64,000 bases of DNA from Cercis canadensis (lineage: Eukaryota; Streptophyta; Magnoliopsida; Fabales; Fabaceae). The notes below the pieces were generated by a model. It saw only the letters and a list, made by a program, of their open reading frames with translations. It was not told the origin of the DNA and did not search any database. The stretch lies in contig QAOA01005809.1 of NCBI GenBank assembly GCA_003255065.1, forward strand, positions 8,700 to 72,699. Reading direction: 5' to 3'. This document shows, piece after piece, positions 35,201 through 50,200 of the stretch. Both the position numbers and the translations under genes were made by a program. Each line of letters starts with the position of its first letter. The first letter of the stretch is position 1.

Positions 35201-38200
35201 TCTTGAAAATTCTTGCATGACTCTTGTTGGAAATCCCAGATATTAAGGGAGGAAATTAAGGAATAGCTAATTGTATTCAATCGGCTGGAGTTATTGTATT
35301 TAATCAGCTGTAGTTAATTGTATTCATTAGGATAGCTAACTAGGGATAATTAATGTAAATATAATCCCTTAGATTAGGCTATTGCTTATAATTAGGAATT
35401 GATTGCTGTCATCAATTCCTATATATGTGAAGTCTGGTTGTCAATAGCAGTAAGAGAGAAATTATTCTCAGATGTTTACATGGTATCAGAGCAAGTTCAA
35501 ACCATGGATCTTTCGGGAAAAGGGAGTTCTGGTAGTAATACCAGTTTGTCCACTCCGGGTATCTCTTCCTTTGGTGAAAATTCTTCTCTAGTCATTACAA
35601 ATCATAGGCTAGATGGGAAGAACTTTCTCCACTGGTCTCAGTCAGTCCTCATGGAGATTAGAGGACGGGGAAAGCTGGGTTTTATTATTGGTGAACTCAG
35701 TAAACCCAAGCTTGATGATCCCAACTATGTTGCTTGGGAACTTAATAACTCCATTGTCATGTCTTGGCTCATCAACTCCATGGAGCCAACCATCAGTTGA
35801 ACCTATTTGCTGTTCAAGACAGCCAAGGCAATTTGGGATGCTGTCAAAGAAACCTACTTAGACCTTGAGAATGCATCTCAAGTGTTTGAGATCAAGTTGA
35901 AGCTAAAGGATATTAGGCAAGGCAACCTGGATGTCACTGGATATTACAACTCCCTAAAGGTTCTGTGGCAAGAACTAGATTTGTTCTATGAATCTGATTG
36001 GGGAGATGTTGATGAACATGTCAAATTCAAAGCACATCTGGACAAGGAGCGACTGTATGATTTTCTGGCAGGTTTAAACAGAACTTTGGATGAGGTACGT
36101 GGTTGGATCTTAGGAAGAAGGCCTCTGCCATCAATTGGAGAAGCCTTTGCTGAAGTGAGACGTGAGGAAAACAGAAAGAGGGTAATGTTGGGAGAAGAAA
36201 AAAACCCAATCTCTGCTGAAACTACTGCCCTCTATACCAAGGGCAGTTCTGATCCTAAAATTCGAGGTGACAACAAGCCACTCAAGCTTGGAGATCGTCC
36301 TACTTGCAGCTACTATAAGAAGATAGGTCACACCCGGGAGATGTGCTTCCAACTCCATGGAGTATCCCCTGGCTGGAAATCTAAAAATAAAAGAGAAGGC
36401 AAGGCCCACCGAGTTTCTAGTGAACCTACACTTGAAGAAACTTGGGGAGAGGAAGAAGTCTCTAGTGTTCAGCTGTCTAAACCCCAACTGGAAGCACTCC
36501 ACCGACTGCTTAGTACCCAATCTGAGACACCTACATGTTCTCTAGCTCTTAAAGGTACAGCCCTCTCTATGTCTAACCCTGAACCTGCACATTCAGCTCC
36601 TTGGATCTTTGATTCTGGAGCTTCGGACCATATGACAAGTGATCCCTCTCTTTTACTCTCCTATACACCATGCACCTATGACTATCGGGTAAGGGTAGCC
36701 AATGGATCTCTCTCAGTTGTTGCTGGTTTTGGGTCAATCAAATTAACCAAAAATATGGTTCTTCATTCTGTTCTTCATGTCCCTAATTTAACTTGCAACC
36801 TTGTTTCAATCAGTAAATTGACCAATGACTCCCAATGCCGAGTGAAATTTACCCCTGATTGTTGTGTTATACAGGAGCAAGCTACGGGGAAGATGATTGG
36901 CAGTGCTAGTATGTCAGATGGTCTCTACTTCTGGAAAAACTGTGGACCTCCTAATAAACAAGCTCTTGCTGTAAAAGTGTCCAAATCTGATCAAATTATG
37001 TTGTGGCATCGTAGGTTAGGACATCCTAATTTTCTATACCTCAAGCGGTTGTTTCCAACCTTATTTATCAATGAAAATTTGAATTCTCTTTCTTGTGAGG
37101 TGTGTCAATTAGCCAAGCAAACTCGAGTTCCATATAATGTTAAACCATATACTGCCTCTAGACCTTTTGCCCTTATTCATAGTGATGTTTGGGGACCCTC
37201 TAGAGTGAAAAGTACTTCCGGGGCTAGATGGTTCATTACATTTATTGATGACCATACCAGAATCTGCTGGATATACCTCTAAAAGAAAAATCTGAAGCCT
37301 CCCAAACCTTCAAAATTTTTCATTCTATGGTCCAAAATCAGTTCAAAGCCACCATTCAGATTTTTCGCACCGATAATGGAAAGGAATACTTTAACTCTAT
37401 CCTAGGAGAATACCTTAATTCTCAGGGTATAATTCACCAAAGTTCTTGTGCCAATACCCCCCAACAGAATGGTATATTCGAGAGAAAAAACCGTCATCTT
37501 TTAGAATGGCTAGATCCCTCATGTTCACTATGCATGTTCCCAAATATCTATGGGGAGAGGCTGTTCTAACAGCGGCTCATCTCATTAATCGGATGCCTTC
37601 TAAAGTTCTGGCCTTTCAAACCCCCATTTCAGTCCTTCAACAGTCCTTTCCCTACTTCAGTCCTACATCTCTCTCCCCTAAGACTTTCGGTTGTAAGGTC
37701 TTTGTTTACTTCCAATTTCCTGGGCAATCCAAACTTGATCCTAGGGCACACAAATGTGTGTTTGTAGGTTACTCACCCACTCAAAAAGGGTATAAGTGTT
37801 ATTCACCTCCTCTCAAATGGTTTTTTGTATCTAAGTATGTCACCTTCTTTGAAACAGAACCATACTTTCCCCCCACACATCTTCAGGGGGAGCATATAGG
37901 CGAAGATGTGTGCCGGGAAACCATCTTAGAGCTTGAACAGCAGACCATTCCATCATCTGAAACAGGACCTATTCAGCAAGTTGAAACAGGACCTGTTCAA
38001 CAAGTTGAAATAGGACCTGCTCAACCTTCCATAATTTCCGCAACCACTCCTACTTCTCTACCTATTCCCGAAACTCCTTTGTCTAACCCCAAAACCATCT
38101 TGACTGAACCTGAACCAGTCACCACAGAAACAGAAAACCCTAAAGACCCTCCAGAATTGCTTGTTTATTCCAGGAGAAATACATCTTCAAAGGGCGACAA

Positions 38201-41200
38201 ATCTGACATACAGCAAGGGCAATCATCTGAACCTAGAGTGTGCTCTAATAACACTCATAGTACTGAATGCCCCAGCAACCAACAGAAACTCAACCAGCCA
38301 TGCAGCAGCTGACCGAATTGCCCCAAAACGTGGGAGACTTTCCAATTGCAATAAGAAAAGGGGTAAGGGCATGTACAAAACACCCTATTTCCAAATTTGT
38401 GTCATATGAACAGCTATCTCCTAGTTTTCATGCTTTCACCACTGACCTCTCCAAAACAGCAATTCCTAAAAACATATATGAAGCAGTCACTAAACCTGAA
38501 TGGAAGCATGCTGTTTTGGAAGAGATGAGGGCACTTGAGAAAAATGGCACTTGGGAATTTAGGGACCTACCTATTGGTAAGAAGACAGTTGGATGTAAAT
38601 GGCTGTTTACTATTAAATATAAAGGTGATGGCAGCATAGACAGGTATAAAGCTAGACTGGTTGCAAGGGGATTCACTCAAACCTATGGCATTGACTACCA
38701 GGAGACATTTGCACCTGTAGCAAAACTCAACACAGTGAGGGTGCTGTTTTCATTGGCAGCAAACTTAGACTGGCCTCTCCATCAGCTAGATGTGAAGAAT
38801 GCTTTTCTTAATGGAGTGCTGAATGAGGAAGTCTACTTGAATATACCTCCCGGCTTTGAGGGACCAAAAGGGAAGGTGTGCAGATTGAAAAAGGCTCTTT
38901 ATGGGCTGAAACAATCCCCAAGAGCATGGTTTGAGAAACTTGTAAGGGTTGTGAAGAATAGAGGGTACTGCCAAGCTCAAACTGATCACACCATGTTCTT
39001 TAAGCACACATTAGGAGGTAAGATTACTATCCTCATTGTGTATGTGGATGATATGATTATAACAGGGAATGATCTAGCTGAAATCAGCTCATTAAAGAGT
39101 TATCTCAGCAAGATATTTGAGCTTAAAGACCTAGGACCTCTAAAATACTTCCTAGGGATGGAGGTAGCAAGGAACCATACTGGCATTTCAATCTCACAGC
39201 GAAAATATGTGCTGGATTTATTGCAAGAAACTGGAATGATGGGCTGTAAACCAGCTGACACCCCTATGGAACCTAATAAGAAGTTAGGGGGAGAAGAGGA
39301 TGGCAAAGATGCTGATAAAGGGAGGTATCAACGGCTTGTGGGAAAACTCATATACCTTGCACACACACGGCCTGACATTGCATTTGCAGTAAGTGTGGTG
39401 AGCCAATTTATGCATTCTCCTAAGGAAGGCCACATGGAAGCAGTGTACAGAATTTTGAGGTACTTAAAGAGCACTTCAGGAAAGGGACTATATTTTAGAA
39501 AAGGAAGGCAGAAACATGTTGAAATATTCACTGATGCAGATTGGGCAGGGTCAGTAACTGATAGGCGCTCCACTTCAGGTTATTGCACTTATGTGTGGGG
39601 AAATCTAGTGACATGGAGAAGTAAAAAGCAGGCTGTTGTAGCCAGAAGTACTGCAGAGGCAGAATTTCGGGCCTTAGCACATGGGGTTTGCGACGGTATT
39701 TGGCTAAAAAGAATACTAAAGGAACTTCGGGTTCCTATGCCTCTACCCATAACCTTATATTGTGACAACCAAGCAGCAGTCAACATAGCCCACAATCCAG
39801 TCCATCATGACAGAACTAAGCATGTAGAGATTGACAGACACTTCATTAAAGAAAAGGTTGATAATGGGCTTATTAGTCTAAGATATCTGCCCACAAAGCA
39901 GCAGGTAGCTGATCTTCTTACCAAGAGCCTTCCTAAACCACGGGTTGAAGAATTAACAAGCAAGCTGGGCATGATCAATATCTATGCCTCAGCTTGAGGG
40001 GGAGTGTTGGAAATCCCAAATATTAAGGGAGGAAATTAAGGGATAGCTAATTATATTCAATCAGCTGGAGTTATTGTATTTAATCAGCTGTAGTTAATTG
40101 TATTTATTAGGATAGCTGACTAGGGATAATTAAGTAGATAGAATCCCTTAGATTAGGCTATTGCTTATAATTAGGAATTGATTGCTGTCATCAATTCCTA
40201 TATATGTAAAGTCTGGTTGTCAATAGCAGTAAGAGAGAAATTATTCTCAGATTTTTACNTTGTATTTAATCAGCTGTAGTTAATTGTATTTATTAGGATA
40301 GCTGACTAGGGATAATTAATGTAAATAGCATCCCTTAGATTAGGCTATTGCTTATAATTAGGAATTGATTGCTGTCATCAATTCCTATATATGTAAAGTC
40401 TGGTTGTCAATAGCAGTAAGAGAGAAATTATTCTCAGATTTTTACTACTCTCCAACCATAAGCACAAAAAAAGGGCAAAAACTGAACATCACCATAGAGC
40501 ATTGCCCACCTCACCCTTCCCAAAGCCTCTGAAGTTAATATTCAGAAGTTGATCCAACCTTCCAGAACAAATCCAACATTCCCCAAAACACCAAGAAGTC
40601 TACCCCACATAAACTAGCAGCTGAATAATGCTCTATCTCTCTCCCCACCCCCCCTTCCTTCCCCCTATAAAATTTCTTTTATTTTTTCAGAAAAAGGGAC
40701 ATACAAAAAGCACAGGTACCTAAAAGAATTTAATAAAATTATAAAGGAGAAAAAAAAAAAAGGTGTTCCAGATTAAAAGAATCGATTAACAAAAAGGACA
40801 AGAATTTTTTGCTGACATACTCAGAATCAGTTTCCTCATCCAGCATATAGAACAAGTTATCTTCGATTTGTTCAACAACAATGGAAGCCTGTAAAGATTA
40901 ACATCAGCTCTCAGCACAAATATCTGTTATGGTTTTTTCTTAATAAAATAAGAACCTTTTAAGAGATACTATAAACACACAGCAGGAGACCTAAATACAA
41001 AGATCTGATATGTTAGTCTTTCTAAATTGGAAATCATAATAAGATGAGGAACACACCTGATCTTTTTCAATGAGATGCCTTAGAGTGGAGACAGCAAGAT
41101 GTCTTAAAGTTGGCTGGATATAAAAAAAGAAAAAAAGAAATACAAAAAAGCATCATTAGAAAAGCTAAGTGAATAGTATATTACTTGTAGAACGAAAAAT

Positions 41201-44200
41201 ATAAAGGATGTGAACCTGTCTTGATGCCAATGTAGAGAGAAGAGTTTGCACATGGGAGTGCACGGAAACAGCTTGTGGGGCAAAAAGAACAAGTTGTTGA
41301 ATAAAGCGCACACTCCTGCAATAGAAGAAGAAAGACGCCCCATAATATCCGATAAACGCAATTTTTTCACTGAAAAATACTCCCAGAGCCAAGGACTAGG
41401 TGATCATGAGAAAAGGTAAATAATAATAATAATTAAGAGGAAGGAATTGTAGAACATACTCCAGCATTGTTGCAGTTTCTTGCCAGCAGCTTATCTCTGC
41501 AATGGCAGACTGGAAATAGAAAACACTCATTTAAGTATAGGAATAAAGTCAATACTCAATAAACACAGAAACAAGCAGAAAAGCTCACAAGCCTAGAATA
41601 ACCAGTAGATTCAAAAAGTAACCTGCTGTACCAAAGACTTCAGAAGGTGCTGCATTTCAAAAAGAAGTGTGAAATGTAAAACACACCTTGCAGCGAGAGA
41701 AAAAGATGCTGCCAGGGGCAAGCTCGGGACCAAGAACAGCAACAATGGCATTTATAAGGCGGCCAACTCCTTGCTGAATGTCCACTAATCCATTATCATC
41801 AGATAAAAGAATGTCCATGGCGAGGCCTAGGGTGGCCTGTGAAATATTTTTCAAAAAGAAAATCATGTAGAGATCTTTAATATAAAAAAGAAATGACTAT
41901 TTGCACCATAGAAATGGGTATATCAGCTGGTTTCAGAAACAAAGAAAGACAAGTAGCTGTTTTTTCTTTTTTCTTTTTTTTTTTTTTTTTGGNNTTTTTT
42001 TTTTTTTTTTGGGTTTTACAAAAAATAGATATATAGAAATTGATCTTCATACGAGCAGGATGCAGGACCTACCAAGATCAGCTTGTAAATTAAAAAGGAG
42101 GCATATGCATTGAAAACAAACATCAAACCAAAACTCTCAATGACTTAATTAGTAAAGCATTCATATTACAGAATAGAACAATAAAACATCTATGCATCAG
42201 CTCTCCATAATTCACACTGGATCTAAGCCAACTCTGCAAGACTGACCATGAAAATCTTGTTTGACACTTTGACAGAGCTCTCTTTTCCAGTATGCATCAT
42301 AAAATAAGCTGTCCAGACCTTTGGACATAATTTTTCTTACCAATGTACATGTTGTTCATGTACCATAATAAAGAGTTTCCTGTCGTGCAGGGACATAATT
42401 ACCATACTGGTTGATTAAAATGAAAAGGACAATGTAGGATGATCAAATGAACCACATGAATCAATCAAGTGACATGACACAGCACTAAAAGTCAAGTTAC
42501 TGCTTAAGTAATATGCATGCCACTAGAAACTGGGGAACACTATTCTAGCTGCGAATATTCAGTCACCCTCTCAGCTATATTTATGTGACACAACCAGAAA
42601 CGTACTGATCACTAGATGCTGGCACCTGAAGTGGGAATACCTGGACATGAGAAACATAGGACAAGCCAGCAGCTTCAATAGTTAAAAGAAGCCCATGCAT
42701 AGACCAGATCTGCAGATTAGCTACTGAACTTTTTGCCAGTGAGGAGATAGAACTCACTGTTGCTGGCACTAAAATTGTCAATGCCATCCCTCCTACACTG
42801 CGGTCAAGATAGATATATAAGATGAAAAATGTTATAAAATATACAGAAAAAAGATAAAGTAGTAGTATTTTAGTTCTGGCATAGAGTGCCTGTTAAAATA
42901 TATAAAGCAGCAATCATATATGCACAAGAATAATGCACTATGTTCACATTACTGACCCAGTGATTACACAAACCACTTTATTTCCCTCATCTTGAAACCA
43001 ACATGGACTTTGGTGGTTTGAAGAAATGAACCACTTCTTGTGGGCTGGAGCACATATTTTGCAATGAAACTATGGTAAAATTGTAAAACTTCCTCCTTCC
43101 CACTAATTGTCTACATTATCCTCTATTTCATTTTGTAACAACATAATTAACATAATTAAAGGTAATGGTAATCACTTTACATCCAATACTTTGTACTCTC
43201 CTTTTAAAATAAAACATGGAACATTGGAAAGAGTAAACTTCATTTTCAATAAAAAAGCTTAACAAAATAATGATAATCATTCTACATCTAATATTCTGCA
43301 CCTTTTGTTGTATGAAAAGAAATATTTTTTTTTAAGACTACCGCTGAACATTACAAAGGTTATATACTCGTTCATATGATGAATATGAAGATGACCGCAA
43401 CTATATATGTGTGTGTGTATTTTGGGACACAACTATAATTTTGACAGAAATCTCTAAAATTTACCAGTATGTTTTGTCACCATTACTACTTCTAATTCTT
43501 TTCCTGAAGAAATTTGATTTTGTTTCTGTTCATCTGAACTTACTCTTATTCCTAAAGCCATTGCAGACTTTTGTTGCATTTTCTATTTTACTTTCTTGTT
43601 TGGTCAGCATTGCCTTTATGTTCTTATTTATAGAATTTCCTCAAACATGTAATAATAAATCTATAAAAGTATTGTTTCCGTAATTGAATTATTTTATGAG
43701 TAACTTTTGGCTATTGATGCAAGAAAATTTCCAAGATGTTCATATATTAAACAAAGAAGTTTTACTAGTGGAGTCTGAATTTTTAAGCAAACCATTAAAT
43801 CAACATTTGTTTCTATTCTAGGTCTCGTACACACAATTTTCTCAAGTTGTGAAACTTCTAGATTTCAACCATTGATTGTCTATCTTGTAAAGACAAATTA
43901 TGTGCAAAAACATAGTAAAAAAAAAATTCAAACAATTCGGCACCTATGGTATTGGTAGAGAAGAATATATCTAGGAAAAAATGATAATTTTTTTTTTTTT
44001 TAAAAAAAAAGGAAAAGAAAGAAATCAATTAAACTTGCAAAACATAACTGGCATTTCAATAAATAACCTGCGATGAATGCACCCAAGTGCAAAAGCAATT
44101 GACCCAGCATAAGTGGAATCTGCTGCTCCATTTAGGTCACCTAGTAGTGATCTAGTCTGCTCAGCACCATCAATGGTGAAAAAGACAATTAGAACTGAAA

Positions 44201-47200
44201 ATACTAAATAGCAAGTTAGAAGCAGTATTAAACCATACATGCATATATCTCAACCCTTGTAACCTAATCAATATAAAAGGAGTAGGAGATTTCTTATCAA
44301 ATATCATGACTACAACCATATTAGACAGAAAAATTTACCATTCTTGCAGTGAAGACATCATTTCCAAGACGAGCTAAAATACCAATACCCTCTGATGCTG
44401 CTCTACATTGGGATGCACAAATGTCCCCCTCCGCCAAAATACTCTTCCATTCAAATTCAACAAACATAAGATGATAACATTTAAATTGAAAAAATAGACA
44501 ATAAAGACAAAAATCAGAGTTATATGATTGAATTGACAATTTACAAACGTATTCAAAGATTTGCTACCTGAAAAATAGATTGTGCCAAACCCAAAATCTC
44601 TTGCCCTAATGTTTGCGGTCTCAAAGAAAGCAAAGCCTGAGAAAAGAACAAAAATCATTTTATCCAATAACATCCAGAAACAGTTTATAAATAATAATAA
44701 CAGAAAGATTATGAGAACCTTGAGGCCTGCAAGTAATCCCACACAAATATTGGTGACACTGGCTGCATGCCAGTGTTGTTTTTTCCCAGCTTTCAGACAC
44801 TGCTCAATAATTCCAAGAAGGGAGAGCATACCGCCACTATCCTGAGATATAAAATACCAATTTATGTCAACATCTTTTTGTACTACGCAACAATATGCTA
44901 AGATCAAGTCTTCACTGTGACTCACTACCTGAGAAGCAAACATGATTCCAAAGAAGAGAAGCATCTGGTTCACCAAAGTCTTGCTTATTGTCTCGGGCTT
45001 CAAGATTAAAATTAACTTATTAGCTTATCAGTGAAAAAGAAACCCATCCAAGAGAGAGAGAGAGACTGAAAGATTGTGCATAGGAGTCACTCTGGACTGA
45101 ATTTGATCAATAAATATGCATGTACTTTTAACACTAAAAAACGAAATTTTAGCTTCCTGGTGTGCAAAGTTAAAAGTTCTAAACAACAACACTTAAAATT
45201 TCAGCCCATTTAGGTCTATCCCAGGAATGGTAAGAGGTTTTCACCCATTTCATCTGGTGCAATATGAAAGCAACATTTTACACAGTTTATGATATACTAC
45301 AGAACCATTACTCAAAGAAATGAAATCTCTTTCAAACATGACCTAAGACCTGGTGGAAATAGTTGGCTCAGACAGAACTTCTAGGAACAATGATTTGAAA
45401 TAGACCTGAGAATAGCAAAGCTATTATACGCCAACATAATGCTGATTCAGATGTCTGGCATGTTAAATATTTTAGTATGCCTTGAAATCTATGAAATCAT
45501 GTATTCAGCATGCACAGTACAGGAATGTATATATATATATATATATATAGGCTGTATGAAACAATCACAGATTTATTATGAAGATCAAAAACCATAAATT
45601 TGACTTATATAAGAAAAATAACCATCAGTTAAGAAGAAATGGTACCTGAGGAAAGCCAGAAAGTTCAGTCTCCCATACACATGGCATAAGGCCATCTTTT
45701 CCACCTTGAAAAGCCCGAAGCTCATCTTCAAACCAATCCCTTTTTATGCATAATATAGGCAAGACAAGTCAAACATAGAAACAAGAGAGTGGAGAGGGGA
45801 GGGGCTTGGGAAGAGAGAGACTAAGCCAGCAACCTAAATATAAATAGAGTAAATTAGTCCCCCAAAGGTTAAGTGAAATTAAAAGGACCTTTTCTTTTCA
45901 AAATAACAAAAACCTCCGAGTATAACTTTCTGAATAACATTAACCTCCTCTCTGTTAAATGTCCGCTTATAGAGGACAAAAGTTCTAATATAACTTATGA
46001 CATTAATGCATATGGTTCCCATGGTGCCTCTCTGATTGTAAATAGAATAGCATTTGTGTACTTTGAACAAGAATAGGTGACACTAAGAAAATGTACTGTT
46101 CTGTTCCTTCAAAGGAGGGCTTCTTTGTTTCGTAAACAAGGAAGATCCCTAAAATTTCACTTAACCTCAAAGGGGTCCTTGTAATTTACGCTAATAAATA
46201 TCAAGAGAAAGCACAATATAAAATTACAGAAGAGCCAGGTAGAGACCTTCCAGGAACCCATGGACCCAACCATGCATCTCTCTTGTCTAACAGCAACCTC
46301 AGGCATGAACTCTCTTCACATCCTGAAGCATACCTTATTTAAACAAGCATTGCAGATACTCAAATTACACAAACAAGAATAATAATAAGTTGACAAATTG
46401 TAAGACAGGAGAAGAAAAAGCATCAGTAAAAATTATTTGACTTGTCCAGGACTATTTTTGATTGAAGCATAACAATGAGATGCCTCAGTTTAGCAGAATT
46501 TCTTGTTTGTCATTTAAGTGGTTTATAATTAATTCAGCATTAGGATCATATTCCATTTTTCATAAATCCAAGTTCAGAATTTCTAAAAGTCATTTCAAAT
46601 TTCCCATTTCTTTGAAAAAGTGATCATTATAAGTATTTAGGAGGAATAATTTCAATATGCATCCACAAAATTTGGATAATAAAAGCAAAAGATAAAAGAA
46701 ACTTCATACAAAAATCAAAGAAATATCCCAAGCTTTTAATAGAAAGAACAATACAAGACGAAGATGAAAGAGATTTCAAGAGTTATTTTAACAAAGTTTG
46801 TCCCACAAAAGACTGGCTCGGATTATCTTTTTTAGTTTAATGCACTTTCGGAAAAAGATAACTTTTAACCATGGTTATCTCTTGAAGATCTGGTTCTTCT
46901 AGTGTTCTTTTCTGGGAAGATGAATCAAGGAAGAAGGGCAACAAATAGACCTTGAATCACACAGGAGTAAGCTGCACAGTTTCCATGTATTAAAGAGGAA
47001 GAAGAAAGCTCAACCAGGGCTCATTTAAAGCAGGAGAAGCAGATATGCAATGATCAGAATCTAGTAGCCCTTGTTCTTTTCCTTTTCTGAGTTCTTACAT
47101 TGTGATACAGCATGGAGATTGTGGAATAGGCTTTTTGCTGTTTCCAAAGAGATTCGCTTTCCCTCCTATGCTGGAAATTTTTCTTTTATCTCTCATTTTC

Positions 47201-50200
47201 ATGGTTTTGCAAGAATAAGGAAAATAAGGTTTTTATCATCATCATCATCATATATCACATATACACTAACGCAATGATCTACTATGACCTTGATGTTTTC
47301 CTTCATGTATTCTAGCTTGTTCAGCCCTGGGTTCTGAAGAGGCAAAAGTACTTTTGCGGTTACAAAAGCAGTTTGGATCTCTTTCACATTTTAGACCAAA
47401 ATGAAACGCACTTTTGAGTAACCACAAAAGCACCTAGGAGAGAGAGAGAGAGAATTGGGAGAAGCAGAAAAATATGGCTGCTTCCGGAGATGCAATACCA
47501 TTCAGATTAAGCAATTTGACCAAATTTTCGATAATAAAAAAGTTTTATAAACTTTTGCTGCTCACTCCTTTCTGCCGGCCATATTTCATCCTTTTTCAGA
47601 ATTGAACAGTTGAAAGCCCTTTTACAACAACAGAAATTTCACAGCACCACCATACACACTCTTTTTGTTTAAATCAAGAGATCAAGTAAGAAATCAAGCC
47701 TTGTAGCTATATTATTGTCATATAATGAAGATTTTACATCTACGATGGCATATTATTATGGGAACATAATAGGTTATTACAGTAGAGAAGGGGGGGAAAA
47801 AAAAGGCATCGCATTGGCCATATCCTATATTTTCTCAAAATATACCAAGAAACTACTAATAGGGCAACTACAAATGGGCTTCTATTCTTCCCAGAGAAAA
47901 GAAAAATTGGGCATTTATTTCAGTGCAGTGCATCCACCACTTGGAATTCAACATCAGATCAAAATAATAAATAACATTTTAATGCAAAGTAGAGACTACC
48001 TGAATGGAGTTGTGCATAGTTGAATGATCTGGTGGTGGTCATCTTTATATGATAATGGATCAGGAAGAGATTGGTAAGCAATTAATGTTCTAATGATGAA
48101 AACGTCCACAACAGGCCTTACATTCGGCAGTTCCTTGGCCTTTAGTGCTGATATATATGATAACCCCCTGCTTTCAATATATTCCAAAAATTACTACCTA
48201 ATGCCACATGGAAGTTACAACCATAAATTAAACAGACAAGATACTAACGGCAACAAGGAAATGGAATATACAATTAAGCATACCTACTGAGGTATAAAAG
48301 AACAGGTTGAAGTAGTACTCCATTATTCACAACATCAGGAGATATAAAACATCTTATAAATGTTGTCAGTGCATCAACTGCTGCAGACCATACGCTACAA
48401 ATACAAAAGGAAAAAAAATGAAGGACAATTGAACAACCAAAACATTTTTTTATCATTTACTCAACAAAGATCACTATTGACAAGATAGAGTACAATGATC
48501 AACTATCAGTAAACCATTGTGACATAGAAACTTTGGAACTTCAATCTTCAGTACTGTTAACGTAAGAAATAATAATAATAATAATTTGGATATTTCTAGT
48601 AAATATTTCTTCTAGTTTCTAACTCGGGAACTGTTTGAAAAAAATGAACATTAAGGACTGAAAAATAATAACTGGAATTTAAGCTCTTAAACTCANTAAT
48701 TTGGATATTTCTAGTAAATATTTCTTCTAGTTTCTAACTCGGGAACTGTTTGAAAAAAATGAACATTAAGTACTGAAAAATAATAACTGGAATTTAAGCT
48801 CTTAAACTCAAGTTTTGAAATCTACAAATTAGAAGCAGATTAATTACTTGCTGAGATTTATATAATGAATTAAATTAAAATATTTGATATAGACAACTAT
48901 TGAAAACAGAAAATTAGGTCATTTTATAATTCTATTCATACAAAGTGTTTTGTGTTCTTTTGTCACAAATACTACTCAACAATATACTTATTTCAAATAA
49001 ATACATAAAAGAGAAAATTATTGTTTGGTTCCAAAAGTTGAAAGAAAAGACCATTTGGTGCCAAACAACATGGTCTTTCAATTTGGTTCCTCCCATACCA
49101 CATGAAATATCCAAAATATCCCTTAGTGCCATGCAATTATTTTTTTAACATATATTGTTATCCTTTGGTGCTGTGTGGTTATTCTGTTCTTATATGTGGT
49201 AATCTTTTGGTGCTATGTGGTTATATTTTTTTCATATATGTAGTTATCATATTCAAATAGAATAACCACTTAACACCAAGGGGTATTTTGGACATTTCAC
49301 CCAGCAAGGGAGGAACCAAATTGTAAGACCATTTTGTTTGGCACCAAATGGTATTTTTCTCAAACTTTTGGAACCTAATGGTCTTTTTCTCTAAATAAGA
49401 TGTTTAGATTACAATAATTGGACCAAAAGAAAATCAGTTGGGGTGCATGTAGAAGGTCTAAAGATTCAGATGTTCTTTCTTTTATGAAAGAAAATTTGTA
49501 TCAAGAAAAGAAGAGTATAAAACTAAGAGGATAAGCTATCCTCCAGTAAGCAAACACAAAAAAGTGCATACATAAAACATTAACGGATCAAACGTTTCAT
49601 CTCTCATCCTTTATTTCACTTCTTATTTAATTAAGAAAAAGAAGTTACTTTAAATTTCAAGTTTTAACAAACCAAAAGTAGAATCATCCTGAAAATTAAT
49701 CTTGTCCATGATAATGACACATAAAATTACCTACGTCTCAACCTTACTCTAGAATGGTTCCAGATCCGTAGACAACATAATCATCTTGACATGATAAAAA
49801 TAAAGTGAGGCTATTACACTCAAGAATCTGACTATTCCTTAGACTGGAAATTACTCAGTACTCTTACTATCTAATAAACACAACAATTTGGTAACACAGA
49901 ACAAACTGGATCATAATAAGCATTGGCATGAATATTTTAACACTTCATATGTACTTACTGTATCCTTGACATAAGATCTTCAGTTTGCTTAACTTCAGTT
50001 TCTGGATTCCCAGTAAAGAGGGTTGCCCATAAGGAAAGAATATCAAAGACCTCATCTTCTAGCTCCTGCAGATATGAAAAAATTCCATAAAATGTGAAGT
50101 TTGTTACTTTGTAAACCATCTCGTTCGTACTGTTGAAGTGACTAATTCCTAAAAATTAAGCGGTGGCATTGAAGACAAAGAAATTGTTGGAGTTACCATT

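Noticed and set aside
34936-35280. 114-codon minus-strand frame between copia fossils
   Set aside because: Overlaps the LTR start, has no recognisable domain, and the region continues as ordinary intron after the copia insertion.
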